DNA of 64,000 nt from Deinococcus aquatilis DSM 23025 (GTDB taxonomy: Bacteria > Deinococcota > Deinococci > Deinococcales > Deinococcaceae), in contig NZ_KB899701.1 of the NCBI RefSeq assembly GCF_000378445.1, forward strand, positions 62,001-126,000, given 5' to 3'. The notes below the pieces were generated by a model. It saw nothing but the letters and a program-made list of their open reading frames with translations. It was not told the DNA's origin and ran no database searches. This document shows positions 9,166-18,958 of this stretch, one piece after another. Positions within the stretch are counted from its first letter, which is position 1; each line of letters begins with the position of its first letter. A program made the position numbers and the translations under genes.

Positions 9166-10185
9166 ATGAAACTCTTTTATGTGCCCAACGAGGCTATTGA
9201 GGGCGATCAACTTGGTCCACATACCGTCTTCAAGCGCATGGTGGCTCAAGGAGAACTGAGCGACTATCAGGCATACCCACTTAATCTCCGTATTGAGCAG
9301 CTCGGCTTGGAAACTGCACAGGCGCAGATTCTGGCCCAAATTCAGCAACAGCAACCCGACCTCATCGTAATCTCTAAGTTTACCGTACCCCACCAGGTCA
9401 AAGGCATGGTGAAAGCGTGGCGTCAGGCGGCCCCCGGCTCGTTTATTGCCTACCATGATGGTGACCCCTACGGGTTGTTGCTCGTACGTCTGCCAGGGTC
9501 TGCCAAAGACGTGATTCGTGAGGTAGATGCCGTCTTCACAGTGGGTCTTGGGCAGCAACGGGAACTGTTTCAGTTCTTAGGAGCACGACGTGTGGAATAC
9601 ACGCCCAGTTGGACAGATACCATTCGTTTTGGGCACGACACATCCACAACCAAAGAGTGTGACGTGGTGCTGTTCGGGCGGTATTCTCAGATCAGACGAC
9701 TGAAGATTCCTTTCCCCGGCGCGGCCCAACGGCTGCAGTTGGTGCGTCTGCTTCAGAAAGAGTACGGCGAAGGAATGCGGGTGTATGGGGGCGGCTACCC
9801 GGAGGACGTGAAGACGTTCGGTGTCGTGCCTTACGCCGAACAGGAGCGGGAAAATCGCAAAGCCCGCGTCACCGTAAGCTGGAATCACTTCCCAAAGACG
9901 CCTTACTACTACTCAGATCGCCTACCCATTGCACTGATCTCAGGTATGCCGCATGTGACCAATGCCTTTCCAGGCCACGCGCAGGTGTTCGCTGATTGCC
10001 CAGGCGTGTACTTTGCCCAGACGCCTGCAGAAGCACAGCGCATCATCAAAGAATTGCTTCAGAAGTCTGATGCAGAGTTGGCCGCAGAAGGCGAGGGGGC
10101 ACGTCAATGGGTCTTTAAGAACCTGACGGCTGATGTGGTTATGCCCCGAGTTATCCGAAGAATGATTCAGTTACGTTCGGCCTGA
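9166..10185 (+). CDS. CgeB-like glycosyltransferase encoded in the phage tail region
   Basis: This 339-residue soluble protein resembles GT-B glycosyltransferases of the CgeB/YkvP kind. The N-terminal Rossmann-like half has MKLFYVPNE and DLIVISKFTVPHQ. The C-terminal half has VVLFGRYSQIRR and the typical donor-site stretch YYYSDRLPIALISGMP followed by a short helix. The start is uncertain: ATG 9154 and ATG 9166 are both possible and neither has a well-spaced ribosome binding site. It could glycosylate a phage tail protein or alter host surface sugars; nothing in the sequence decides between these. A terminator-like hairpin follows. Confidence 0.6.
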   Translation: MKLFYVPNEAIEGDQLGPHTVFKRMVAQGELSDYQAYPLNLRIEQLGLETAQAQILAQIQQQQPDLIVISKFTVPHQVKGMVKAWRQAAPGSFIAYHDGDPYGLLLVRLPGSAKDVIREVDAVFTVGLGQQRELFQFLGARRVEYTPSWTDTIRFGHDTSTTKECDVVLFGRYSQIRRLKIPFPGAAQRLQLVRLLQKEYGEGMRVYGGGYPEDVKTFGVVPYAEQERENRKARVTVSWNHFPKTPYYYSDRLPIALISGMPHVTNAFPGHAQVFADCPGVYFAQTPAEAQRIIKELLQKSDAELAAEGEGARQWVFKNLTADVVMPRVIRRMIQLRSA

Positions 10186-10236
10186 GTCCACACAGAGTCG
10201 GCTGATTGTCAGGCCGCAAACACAAGATTTTTCTTG

Positions 10237-10268
10237 CCCCCGCAGTTCAGCGGGGGTTCGTCTTTCTC
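10237..10268 (+). terminator. Hairpin after glycosyltransferase gene
   Basis: CCCCCGC (10237-10243) pairs perfectly with GCGGGGG (10250-10256) around a six-base loop, followed by a T-rich stretch. It lies between two same-strand phage genes, so it may attenuate rather than stop transcription. Confidence 0.6.
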
Positions 10269-10286
10269 CCTTCCTGTGAGGTGAAC

Positions 10287-10733
10287 ATGGCTATTCTTCC
10301 CAAAGTCCTGACGGACTTCTGGCGGTACCGGGGCAGCATTCTCGGTACCGCCACCAGTGCCGATCCCACCAAGGCGATGCCTGTCAGTAGCAGCAACCCG
10401 CTGCCGGTTACACTGGTCGGCGCAACTACCATCACCTCCAATCAGACGATTACCGTCGCAGGCCAGGAAGCCACTTCCGTTCAGACCCGCCAGGTGCTCA
10501 GCGTGGGGGCTGCCGAGGTCGGCCTGACCATTCCTGCGAATGCCAACCGCGCCCTAGTCACTGTCACCGCTGGTGTGGCTCAGATGGGTTTCGGAGATGC
10601 GCCCACCGCGCCGGAATACGCGGTCAAGGAAGGCTTGCAATTATCTGGTGCTCAGTTGCCCGCCTTACGATTGATCCGCAGTGGCAGCAGCAACGCAACG
10701 GTCAGAATTGATTATTGGAGGGAAGGCGCATGA
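10287..10733 (+). CDS. Small phage structural protein
   Basis: A 148-residue protein starting at an ATG behind GTGAGGTGAAC; a longer in-frame start at 10206 runs through the terminator hairpin and is unlikely. It is rich in Thr, Val and Ala with alternating beta-type segments (ITSNQTITVAG, VGAAEVGLTIPANANRALVTVT), which suggests a small beta-sandwich decoration or fibre accessory protein. No family is recognised. Its stop overlaps the next start (ATGA), linking it to the large tail protein downstream. Confidence 0.6.
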   Translation: MAILPKVLTDFWRYRGSILGTATSADPTKAMPVSSSNPLPVTLVGATTITSNQTITVAGQEATSVQTRQVLSVGAAEVGLTIPANANRALVTVTAGVAQMGFGDAPTAPEYAVKEGLQLSGAQLPALRLIRSGSSNATVRIDYWREGA

Positions 10734-13129
10734 CCTTAAAAATCTTTCGCCGTCCACCTGTTTCGCTACCTCTCGCCGTGCCCGTCTTCGGCCCGCCTGC
10801 CAACTTGACAGCAGTGGCCACAGTACCGGGCAACGTGCTGAACTGGGACTCGGTACCCGGTGCCCGGTACTGTGTCTTTCGGCGCAGCGCCACGGACCGC
10901 GACGATCCTCAGAACCTGAACAATCCGTGGGCCTGGGAACGCCTTACGGCTGAACCTATCGGCACCCTGACCTACACAGACAAATACGCCCGCGAGTTGG
11001 AGTTCTACGAGTACCGCGTCTTTGCAGTGAACTTCCTGGGGTCGTGGTCAACTCCTACCGTCGCCAGCGTCACGACAGCCAAATGGGCGCCGCAGAATCA
11101 CCTCTGCCACTGGACTGAAGACGTAACACAGGGCGGATTCCTTGGGTGGTTTTTTGCGGGTGCGGCCGGGCAGGGGTCAGCAAGTGGGAGTGCGGGCAAT
11201 CAGACCGTCACCTTTACGGCAGCGAGTCAGCACCTCTCCATTTACGTCCCTTGCTACACCTTAATAGGGAGGACATACACCTATTACTACCGGATGCAGG
11301 GGACTGCGGGGCAGACCATTGCGTTCCATACGGTTGATGATGAGAACTCAGGCAGCCCCCCGGATTATGTTCATACCTTTACGGGTGGGGTTGATGACAT
11401 CGTGTTCACGTCAACGTTTACCACCAGTGGGCGGCGTATGCGTGTGGGGTTCAATACCTATACCCAGAATGACGGGGCGCTCGCTATGACTGCCCGCGTG
11501 GTGAACTTCAAGAGAATGCGGGTTGCGGCGGGAAACATTGCCTCTGCCACCATGATTGCCGGGTATGAGAAGACAGAGGGGCCGGGTACAACCTGGTGTG
11601 AACCACTTCAGATCAACACCCAGCACGTCACAGGCAGCAACCCGCTGACGGTCAGCAGCTGGCACCGCTCACTGGAAAGCCTGTGCTTGCAGACCTTCCG
11701 CATACAGGTCACGAATCAGATCAACTTTGTGGGCGCACGCTCGATCAGCCGGGGCCACCACATCACAGGGTCGGTTGCCAATGTCAAGTTTACCGCGACC
11801 AACACCCGTTTCTATGGTTTGAACCCTAAAGCGGCCAGTAAGTTTTTCGGGCGCGTCTGCACAGGTTCTTTCGATCTGGCAAACATCACCCAGTGCTATG
11901 CGGAGCGTACCTCTGGCGTGCATCTGGCTGGGTTTACCGGACGTGGTGCAGGGGCCATCAAGCTCACTCGAAGCCTTTTCAGGGACATTGATGGGCGATA
12001 CGTCAATGCAGACGGTTCGTACATCCGTTCCAGTTGGGGCAGTGCCAGCGGCGCACCGGGGGGCACGGTCTTGGGCTGGGAAAGCGTGCAGATGATCTAC
12101 ATCTACAAGCTGCACAATGCCAACGCGCCCACGGTGTTTGTGCTTCCCTATGAGATTCCCGGCGTGGAGGTCTCCTACAACGAGTGCGTGAACCGTCCTG
12201 GCTTCAGTCGGCATGAGGACTTGATCAACTTTGACAACATGGTGGGTACAGAAGATTCCCCCGTGTTGGTGCATCACAATCGACTGTGGACCAGCGGACC
12301 GTGGGACATGTACCATCACGCAGCCTGGGCTGCTGGAACAACGCCTGCACCCTACAAATACGACAGCATTGTTGGAGACGCACCAGGCGGACCGGGTAGC
12401 CCTGGTGGGTTCAGTGGCACAGCCATTCTGCCGTCTGACCTGTTCGCGTTTGACCGCACATACATCTTCAAGAACAATAATTTCATTGAGATTTACTCGA
12501 ATCTTGCCATTGGTGTTTCTGCGATTATCTCGCTTCAGGCCGGCCGCAACCAATCCATCCGCTCCAACAAAATCATTTCCAGCGGGCAGATGATGAGTGG
12601 GCTGGCAGCAGCGACCCAGAACCGCAAGGCGGGTGTCCAAATCACCCATTATGCTGTGGAGAACGGCAGCAATCCCCGCGCCTTTACGGATTACATGGCC
12701 ATTGTCAATTTCGCCAAAGATGGAACGGCAGCGTCCAGTGGGGCGACCACCATCAGCGTGACCGCTTTGCCCAGTGCCCTACCCAACGGGGCCATGATCC
12801 ATTTCAACAATGGCGCGTGGGCCTTGCTGACCTCAGCAGCAGCCAGTGGCGCGACCAGCCTCAGCACTACGGGTCTCTCCAAAGCGGTGCCCGCCAATGA
12901 GCCGTGCCGGGGCGGGATGGGGGAAGTGGTTTGGGTGAATATGGAAGCCGCCGACAACGACCTGCGGGTAAGCGGCTCGAACGCCAAGTCTTGGACGGAC
13001 GCCACCCGTCAGCGTCCCAGTACGGCTAGCAGTGCAGGAGTCACGCCTGAGGAAGAGTGGGCGGAGCTTGGGCGCTGGCAACAAGAAGCCGCCCGCGCAG
13101 GCATGAGCACTGGCCCGATCACCGCTTAG
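10730..13129 (+). CDS. Large tail spike/fibre-like protein with N-terminal Fn3-like domain
   Basis: The 799-residue protein starts at an ATG (GGAGG upstream) overlapping the previous stop. Residues about 25-125 look like a fibronectin type III domain (PANLTAVATVPGNVLNWDSVPGA type start, EYRVFAVNFLGSWS end). Residues about 150-270 resemble a beta-sandwich binding module. The central part (about 320-620) has many short Asn/Ser/Gly-rich turns and looks like a right-handed parallel beta-helix, as in tail spikes. The C-terminus has repeated SGATTISVTALP and SGATSLSTTGLS segments, an internal repeat of about 45 residues seen in many phage tail proteins. Receptor binding is inferred. Confidence 0.6.
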   Translation: MTLKIFRRPPVSLPLAVPVFGPPANLTAVATVPGNVLNWDSVPGARYCVFRRSATDRDDPQNLNNPWAWERLTAEPIGTLTYTDKYARELEFYEYRVFAVNFLGSWSTPTVASVTTAKWAPQNHLCHWTEDVTQGGFLGWFFAGAAGQGSASGSAGNQTVTFTAASQHLSIYVPCYTLIGRTYTYYYRMQGTAGQTIAFHTVDDENSGSPPDYVHTFTGGVDDIVFTSTFTTSGRRMRVGFNTYTQNDGALAMTARVVNFKRMRVAAGNIASATMIAGYEKTEGPGTTWCEPLQINTQHVTGSNPLTVSSWHRSLESLCLQTFRIQVTNQINFVGARSISRGHHITGSVANVKFTATNTRFYGLNPKAASKFFGRVCTGSFDLANITQCYAERTSGVHLAGFTGRGAGAIKLTRSLFRDIDGRYVNADGSYIRSSWGSASGAPGGTVLGWESVQMIYIYKLHNANAPTVFVLPYEIPGVEVSYNECVNRPGFSRHEDLINFDNMVGTEDSPVLVHHNRLWTSGPWDMYHHAAWAAGTTPAPYKYDSIVGDAPGGPGSPGGFSGTAILPSDLFAFDRTYIFKNNNFIEIYSNLAIGVSAIISLQAGRNQSIRSNKIISSGQMMSGLAAATQNRKAGVQITHYAVENGSNPRAFTDYMAIVNFAKDGTAASSGATTISVTALPSALPNGAMIHFNNGAWALLTSAAASGATSLSTTGLSKAVPANEPCRGGMGEVVWVNMEAADNDLRVSGSNAKSWTDATRQRPSTASSAGVTPEEEWAELGRWQQEAARAGMSTGPITA

Positions 13130-13145
13130 GCTTTCCCCTCTCCAC

Positions 13146-13180
13146 CCGCCCACGCCCTCGGCTGCTGGGCGGTTCTTCTT
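13146..13180 (+). terminator. Putative terminator before lysis module
   Basis: CCGCCC (13146-13151) pairs with GGGCGG (13167-13172), followed by TTCTTCTT. It lies just after the spike gene and before the holin-like gene. The loop is long (15 nt), so strength is uncertain. Confidence 0.45.
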
Positions 13181-13196
13181 GGCCGATTGGAGGCCC

Positions 13197-13616
13197 ATGC
13201 CTGAGAAACAAATCATCCCCGCGCTGGTCCCTGCCTTGCTTGCAGCGGGTCTCGCGGGCGTCATGCAGATCAGCGTCGTCCTAGTCCTCGCGATGAAGAT
13301 GCGCCCCCTGCAATATCTCGGCGCGTTCTTCCTCAGCACGATCACCGGCGGCGGCCTGACGGTCCTACTTCAAGAACAAGCCCACTGGAGTCCCTTCCTG
13401 GCCGGTGTCTTTGGTGCGTTCTCTGGAGCGCTGCCCGCCATCATCGTGCCGCTGATCATCATGCGCCTGACCTTCAAGCGCCTCGGTATCGAAGGAACTG
13501 ATCTCACGCAACTGTTCAACGTCATCCGGGGCATGCAAACCGATGGCCTCGCCCCAACACAGGTCGCCAAGCCTGAACCCAAGGAGGTGGAAGAGGATGG
13601 ATCTGTTGACCGTTAA
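13197..13616 (+). CDS. Membrane protein, holin-like
   Basis: A 139-residue protein beginning at an ATG behind TTGGAGGCCC. Three hydrophobic segments are visible: residues about 8-28, 35-53 and 62-88, each dominated by Ala, Leu, Val and Ile, followed by a charged soluble tail (PEPKEVEEDG). Size, topology and position just upstream of the M23 endolysin fit a phage holin, which opens the membrane at lysis. No family signature is recognised, so the call rests on context. It overlaps the next gene by 20 bases. Confidence 0.55.
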   Translation: MPEKQIIPALVPALLAAGLAGVMQISVVLVLAMKMRPLQYLGAFFLSTITGGGLTVLLQEQAHWSPFLAGVFGAFSGALPAIIVPLIIMRLTFKRLGIEGTDLTQLFNVIRGMQTDGLAPTQVAKPEPKEVEEDGSVDR

Positions 13617-13992
13617 AGAGTGGTGGACGGCCTTCGTCGCAGGGCCAGAGGTGCTCTTCGGCATGCGAATGGCGAGCGCCGGGATTCTGGCGCTCTACAG
13701 CTGCCTGTGCTGGTGGGAAGTCTTCAGCCCGCCAGAACGCCGCTTAGACCGGCCCGCGTGGGAGCGGAGCGTGTGGCACCTTCTGCGCGTGGGTTTGGGC
13801 ATCGCGTGCCTGGGTTTCTTCCTCTACTTCCTGTTTGCAGGGAATCTGGAGCGTGACCGAGTAGGGACGCCCACCCGTTTGATCTGGGGCAATTTTGCCG
13901 TCTCGCTGTTCTTCTGGATCCTGAGTCTGATCGGGGTCATGCGCCGGGTCGAATCCTGGCGTAGGCGGGCGGCGAGAGGAGAGGCGCTGTGA
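13597..13992 (+). CDS. Small membrane protein of the lysis module
   Basis: The 131-residue protein starts at an ATG inside the end of the previous gene, behind a strong AAGGAGG. Three hydrophobic segments are visible (about 22-42, 63-87 and 98-115), with Trp-rich borders and a basic C-terminus (RRVESWRRRAARG). It may be a second holin, an antiholin or an unrelated inner-membrane protein. No family is recognised. The next gene starts within its stop codon (GTGA). Confidence 0.5.
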   Translation: MDLLTVKEWWTAFVAGPEVLFGMRMASAGILALYSCLCWWEVFSPPERRLDRPAWERSVWHLLRVGLGIACLGFFLYFLFAGNLERDRVGTPTRLIWGNFAVSLFFWILSLIGVMRRVESWRRRAARGEAL

Positions 13993-14297
13993 AGCACGCC
14001 CTGTTGCTGTTGGCGGCTGGACTGATCGTGCCTGCCCCCTTGGTTGATCTCCCAGCGTCGCTGTACACCACCACGATCACGGTCCGCCTGGCTGACCCGG
14101 TCGACCGGCGCGTGTTCGGCCTGGGCGTGAAGCCGGAACAGTTCTATTTCTCGTTTAAAACCGTCTACCGCATTCGTGGGGAGCTGGTGCGCCCCGCTGA
14201 GTTCTGGCGCGTGCCTCTCAGAGGCCGCGTGCTGCAAGTCAAAGCCGTTCGGAATGCGGGGTTTTGGTTTGCCACTGCGGCCAACGTGAAGGAGTGA
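13989..14297 (+). CDS. Small exported protein of the lysis module
   Basis: This 102-residue protein starts at a GTG that overlaps the preceding stop. The N-terminus MKHALLLLAAGLIVPAP is a short signal peptide or anchor. The remainder is beta-rich with no Cys. Lying between the holin-like genes and the endolysin, it could play a spanin-like or other envelope-disrupting role, but there is no lipobox or coiled coil to support that. Function unknown. Confidence 0.5.
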   Translation: MKHALLLLAAGLIVPAPLVDLPASLYTTTITVRLADPVDRRVFGLGVKPEQFYFSFKTVYRIRGELVRPAEFWRVPLRGRVLQVKAVRNAGFWFATAANVKE

Positions 14298-14298
14298 G

Positions 14299-15018
14299 AT
14301 GACGAATACCAGTGCTTTCTGGCCCACGCTCGATACCCCAACCACCCGCTACACCGTGCAACCGGGGTGCGGGTTTTTAGATGCCGCCTACTACGCTGCT
14401 CGTCATGCAGTTCACCCGGCCATCGACCTGAACGCGGTGACTGGCAGTGACACCGACCTGGGCGATCCTGTCGAAGCTGCTGACTCGGGCCGCGTGGTGG
14501 CCGTCATGTGGGATTCCTACATCGGCGGCATCGTGGAAATTCGGCACGAGGACGGCAGCACTTCCGGCTACTGGCACCTGCGCGATATTCACGTCAAGTT
14601 GGGCGAAGAGGTCAAGGGTGGTGACCTGGTCGGGCAGATCGGCAAGGGCGCGAAGCTGGACATGGCCGCGCACCTGCACTTCTACGTCAAGAAGGCAGGC
14701 GTGAACCTGCCTGCCAACTACTGGCCCAGCACGCACCTCAAAAACCGGACAGCCTGCGAAGCATTTGTTCGAGAGAACTACCACCATCCCGAGGAATGGC
14801 TGAAGGCTCGCGGGGCAAAACGGCGCATTGAAGATCTCCAGGCTGTGCGGGGTTCGCCCATCCGGGTACTGATCAACGACCTGGAGATCACGGGGCAGCT
14901 GGTACAGCGTCCCGACAGCGGCGTGACGGTAGACGCGCGGACGGAAACCGTGCGCGTGTACGTGAACAGCCGTGAGCCTGTACCCAGCATCTCTATTCCA
15001 GCGTTACCCCTGAACTAA
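14299..15018 (+). CDS. M23-family peptidase, phage endolysin
   Basis: The 239-residue protein starts at an ATG behind AAGGAGTG. Residues about 35-135 form a LytM/M23 metallopeptidase domain. The zinc ligands are in HPAID (H-x3-D, residues about 39-43) and HLHFYV (His-x-His, about 125-127), with the supporting motif YWHLRDIHVKLGEEVKGGD between. M23 enzymes cut peptide bridges in peptidoglycan. There is no signal peptide, so export probably relies on the upstream holin-like proteins. The last 50 residues (PIRVLINDLEI, VRVYVNS) form a small beta domain that may bind cell wall. Confidence 0.82.
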   Translation: MTNTSAFWPTLDTPTTRYTVQPGCGFLDAAYYAARHAVHPAIDLNAVTGSDTDLGDPVEAADSGRVVAVMWDSYIGGIVEIRHEDGSTSGYWHLRDIHVKLGEEVKGGDLVGQIGKGAKLDMAAHLHFYVKKAGVNLPANYWPSTHLKNRTACEAFVRENYHHPEEWLKARGAKRRIEDLQAVRGSPIRVLINDLEITGQLVQRPDSGVTVDARTETVRVYVNSREPVPSISIPALPLN

Positions 15019-15104
15019 GGCCCGCCGCGTCATTCACTGACGCTGACAATTCGCCTTCTTCCGGCCCTGCCTTCTTGGTGGGGCCGCGCCCTTGGAGTGT
15101 GCCT

Positions 15105-15476
15105 ATGTTGAACGCTCAGCTTTTGTCTACCCTTCTTGCCCTCGGGAGCGCCACCCGCACCGGAGCCGCCCTCAGCCCTGACCTGGTCAAGCCCTGGCTT
15201 GATAAGCACCTCGGCAACCTGATCAGCAAGGCGCAGGCCCTGCGCGACGGCGCGACCTGGACGGAAGTCGGTGCGCTCCTGGAAGCGGCAGTACAGGCCG
15301 TGCAGGAACTCAAGCCCGTCCTGGCCGGAACCGCCCGCGCCCAGTTCGTGCTGGCTGTCGTGCAGGCCCTGGTCCGTGAGTTTGCGCCGCCTTCTGCGAC
15401 CTGGCTGATGCCCTTGCTGGACAGCCCCTTCACGACCATGCTGATCGAGATGGCCTTCAAGCGTCTCTTCCCCTAA
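15105..15476 (+). CDS. Hypothetical phage protein
   Basis: A 123-residue, mostly helical, Ala/Leu-rich protein starting at an ATG behind TTGGAGTG. There is no clear signal peptide, although the C-terminal stretch (TWLMPLLDSPFTTMLIEMAF) is moderately hydrophobic and amphipathic. It is the last gene before the prophage end and is followed by a strong terminator. No family is recognised. Confidence 0.55.
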   Translation: MLNAQLLSTLLALGSATRTGAALSPDLVKPWLDKHLGNLISKAQALRDGATWTEVGALLEAAVQAVQELKPVLAGTARAQFVLAVVQALVREFAPPSATWLMPLLDSPFTTMLIEMAFKRLFP

Positions 15477-15499
15477 ATAGCGGACAACTCAGGCGAAAC

Positions 15500-15536
15500 G
15501 CCCTCACCTGCGCTAATGCGTGGGCGAGGGCTTTTT
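15500..15536 (+). terminator. Terminator of the prophage late operon
   Basis: GCCCTC (15500-15505) pairs with GAGGGC (15526-15531), with further partial pairing inside, and five T follow. It closes the long + strand phage transcript. Confidence 0.75.
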
Positions 15537-15762
15537 CTATTGGCCTATGGCACTTTGTGGAATGCCAGCCCACAAGTTATCCACAATTGGGACATAGAGC
15601 TGTGGATAACTCTGGCGTGCGTAATTCGTGCGTAATAGGTGAAGCCCTCAAATGTTTTCTGATGTCTCCAAATGTCACAACCCAATCAGAAATATGCTGT
15701 CTGAGACGATGCTCACGCCTCCGCTTGTTCTTGGGTGTCTCTGTATGTTTGCGGCTGTGACC
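15537..15762. other. Gene-free prophage end with DnaA boxes and tandem repeats
   Basis: No convincing gene is seen here. The stretch holds two perfect DnaA boxes in inverted orientation: TTATCCACA at 15577-15585 and TGTGGATAA at 15601-15609, within an 11-bp perfect inverted repeat with a 15-nt centre. They are followed by two copies of CGTGCGTAAT (15616-15625 and 15627-15636, an 11-bp period). Next to a presumed attachment site, these could be integrase arm sites, an excision regulator site or a DnaA-binding element. Confidence 0.6.
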
Positions 15763-15810
15763 CGCTTCACACGCGAGAGGTCGTAGGTTCAAGTCCTATA
15801 CCGCCCACCA
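15763..15810 (+). other. Attachment site: 3' half of a tRNA-Val gene
   Basis: The bases match the anticodon loop through the CCA end of a tRNA: loop TTCACAC (anticodon CAC, valine), variable region, T-arm with GGTTCAAGTCC, then acceptor strand ACCGCCC and ACCA. No D-arm or 5' acceptor strand (GGGCGGT-like) exists upstream, so this is a fragment and not a working tRNA. Such 3' copies form when a phage integrates into a tRNA gene and restores it at the other end. I read it as the right attachment site. Confidence 0.72.
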
Positions 15811-15833
15811 ACAAGACAGGTTCAAGCAAGCAG

Positions 15834-15857
15834 TCCCACCTTTGCGGGTGGGATTTT
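15834..15857 (+). terminator. Terminator downstream of the tRNA fragment
   Basis: TCCCACC pairs with GGGTGGGA around a TTTGC loop and is followed by TTTTTG. It was probably the original terminator of the host tRNA-Val gene, separated from its gene by prophage insertion. Confidence 0.7.
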
Positions 15858-15873
15858 TGCTGTTCGGCGCGGC

Positions 15874-16836
15874 TCACTTGACCGTGATAGGCAGTTCCAG
15901 CACCACATCCGCCGGACGGACGACAAGGGTCGTTGCTTCATTCCCGTCGCCGCTCTGAAACAGCTCGAAGGCTGCCCGGATGAGGTAGCGGCCTTGTGGA
16001 ACAGCCTCACCTTCGGGTGTCCGTACATTCCATAGTTCAGACGCCAAAGCCAGGGTTTCGCCGGGCTTGAGGTCGATCAGGTGACCCACCATGTTGCAGA
16101 GTTCAACGGCTGGGCTGGGCCGCACCACTTCTCCTGTCTCTAGCCGCACCACTTCAAAACTGAAATCGCAAGACCCATGTAAAAATTTCAGGCGCTCGCG
16201 GCCCGTATTGGTGAGGTCAAGACTGATCTGGACGGCTTTGTCCCGCAACTCGGCGTTCAATACGGCGCGGTGGGGGTGCGGCAAGGTATCTGCGGGCGGC
16301 AATACTTGGGGCGGCAGCGAGGTAAACACGACGATGCCTGCCGGAAGCCGCCGCGCGACGAAAGCCTGCGCCCCGGCTTCCAGCACAGGCAACGCCAACC
16401 GGACCTCCACACGGTTGAGCTTCTGGTTAATTCCCAAGCCTGTCCATCCCCGGACGCCTTGAACAACTTCCTTGGACTCCAACAGCTGCGCGGCATTGAA
16501 TTGCCCGCGCACAAATCTGACCTGTTGCGGGCTGAATCCGTTGCGGCGCAACTGCTCGCCCTGTTGGGCAAACAGGGTCTTTACCGCGGTCTGCCGGGCC
16601 GTCTCATCGTCCAGAGTGGTCACGATATAGAGCAACTTGTCTTGGGTGTAGTAGCCCCCAAAAGCGGGCGCGAGGCGGGCGATGGCTGCGTTCTGCTCGT
16701 CAAAGTTCTGATAGGAGCCGTCCTGATAGGAGACGGACTGCTGCAACGGCGTTGACGACGAAGGGGGCGAACCTTGCCCGCCTGCTGAAGCGAGGCAAAA
16801 GCTGGCGCACAACATCAGGCCGCGAAACGGGGTCAT
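15874..16836 (-). CDS. Secreted protein with BsuPI-like C-terminal domain
   Basis: The 320-residue protein starts with a signal peptide (MTPFRGLMLCASFCLASAGG). Residues about 35-190 contain an unrecognised alpha/beta domain (DDETARQTAVKTLFAQQ, VRLALPVLEAGAQ). Residues about 200-315 look like an intracellular-proteinase-inhibitor (BsuPI)-type immunoglobulin-like fold: AVQISLDLTNTGRERLKF, then LKPGETLALASELWN and VPQGRYLIRAAFEL. That module is common in exported proteins of unknown function. It is the first chromosomal gene after the prophage. The BsuPI resemblance is tentative. Confidence 0.6.
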   Translation of the reverse strand: MTPFRGLMLCASFCLASAGGQGSPPSSSTPLQQSVSYQDGSYQNFDEQNAAIARLAPAFGGYYTQDKLLYIVTTLDDETARQTAVKTLFAQQGEQLRRNGFSPQQVRFVRGQFNAAQLLESKEVVQGVRGWTGLGINQKLNRVEVRLALPVLEAGAQAFVARRLPAGIVVFTSLPPQVLPPADTLPHPHRAVLNAELRDKAVQISLDLTNTGRERLKFLHGSCDFSFEVVRLETGEVVRPSPAVELCNMVGHLIDLKPGETLALASELWNVRTPEGEAVPQGRYLIRAAFELFQSGDGNEATTLVVRPADVVLELPITVK

Positions 16837-16894
16837 GGCGTTCAGTATGTGGGGCTTGGACTGACGCCCTGTGAGAACGCTGCCCCCCTTCCCT

Positions 16895-18685
<1,791 letters not shown>

Positions 18686-18958
18686 GTTGTTGCCCCACCC
18701 CCCGGCGTTCCGTCTGTGCCTGTGCCGTCTTCAGGCAACATCATCAGAGCTAGAAGCGCAGTGTACGCCGCTGTTGGCTTTCTTGCAAATCCCGTCAGAT
18801 TCAAAAAAACGTCGTCTGGAACGGTGTTTTTTGGAGGCGTGTTGCTGACTGCCGGACAGCTCGCGCTGGCATCGACATTCTCTGCCCGGCGGCCCAAAGC
18901 TCTGCCGTCCTGAAGCTTCTCCTCACCCCGGCAGGGCCGCAGCGGTGCAGTCTTAGGC

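Larger units (their letters stand above)
1..15810 (+). mobile_element. Prophage, right-hand part (tail, lysis, attachment end)
   Basis: All genes from the window start to about 15.5 kb lie on one strand, are closely spaced and encode tail and lysis proteins. The block ends in a partial copy of a tRNA gene at 15763-15810, after which unrelated chromosomal genes on the other strand begin. The long tape measure protein suggests a siphovirus-like tail. Head, packaging, integrase and repressor genes are not in the window and should lie to the left. The left boundary is not visible. Confidence 0.88.

Noticed and set aside
15577..15792. Integrase gene fragment on the minus strand at the prophage end
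   Set aside because: A 71-codon open frame exists, but it has no tyrosine recombinase motif (R-HxxR-Y) and overlaps the tRNA fragment and the repeats. The integrase is more likely at the unseen left end.
15690..15810. Complete tRNA-Val gene
   Set aside because: Only the anticodon-loop to CCA half fits. No D-arm, no TAGCTCAG-like stretch and no 5' acceptor strand are found upstream.
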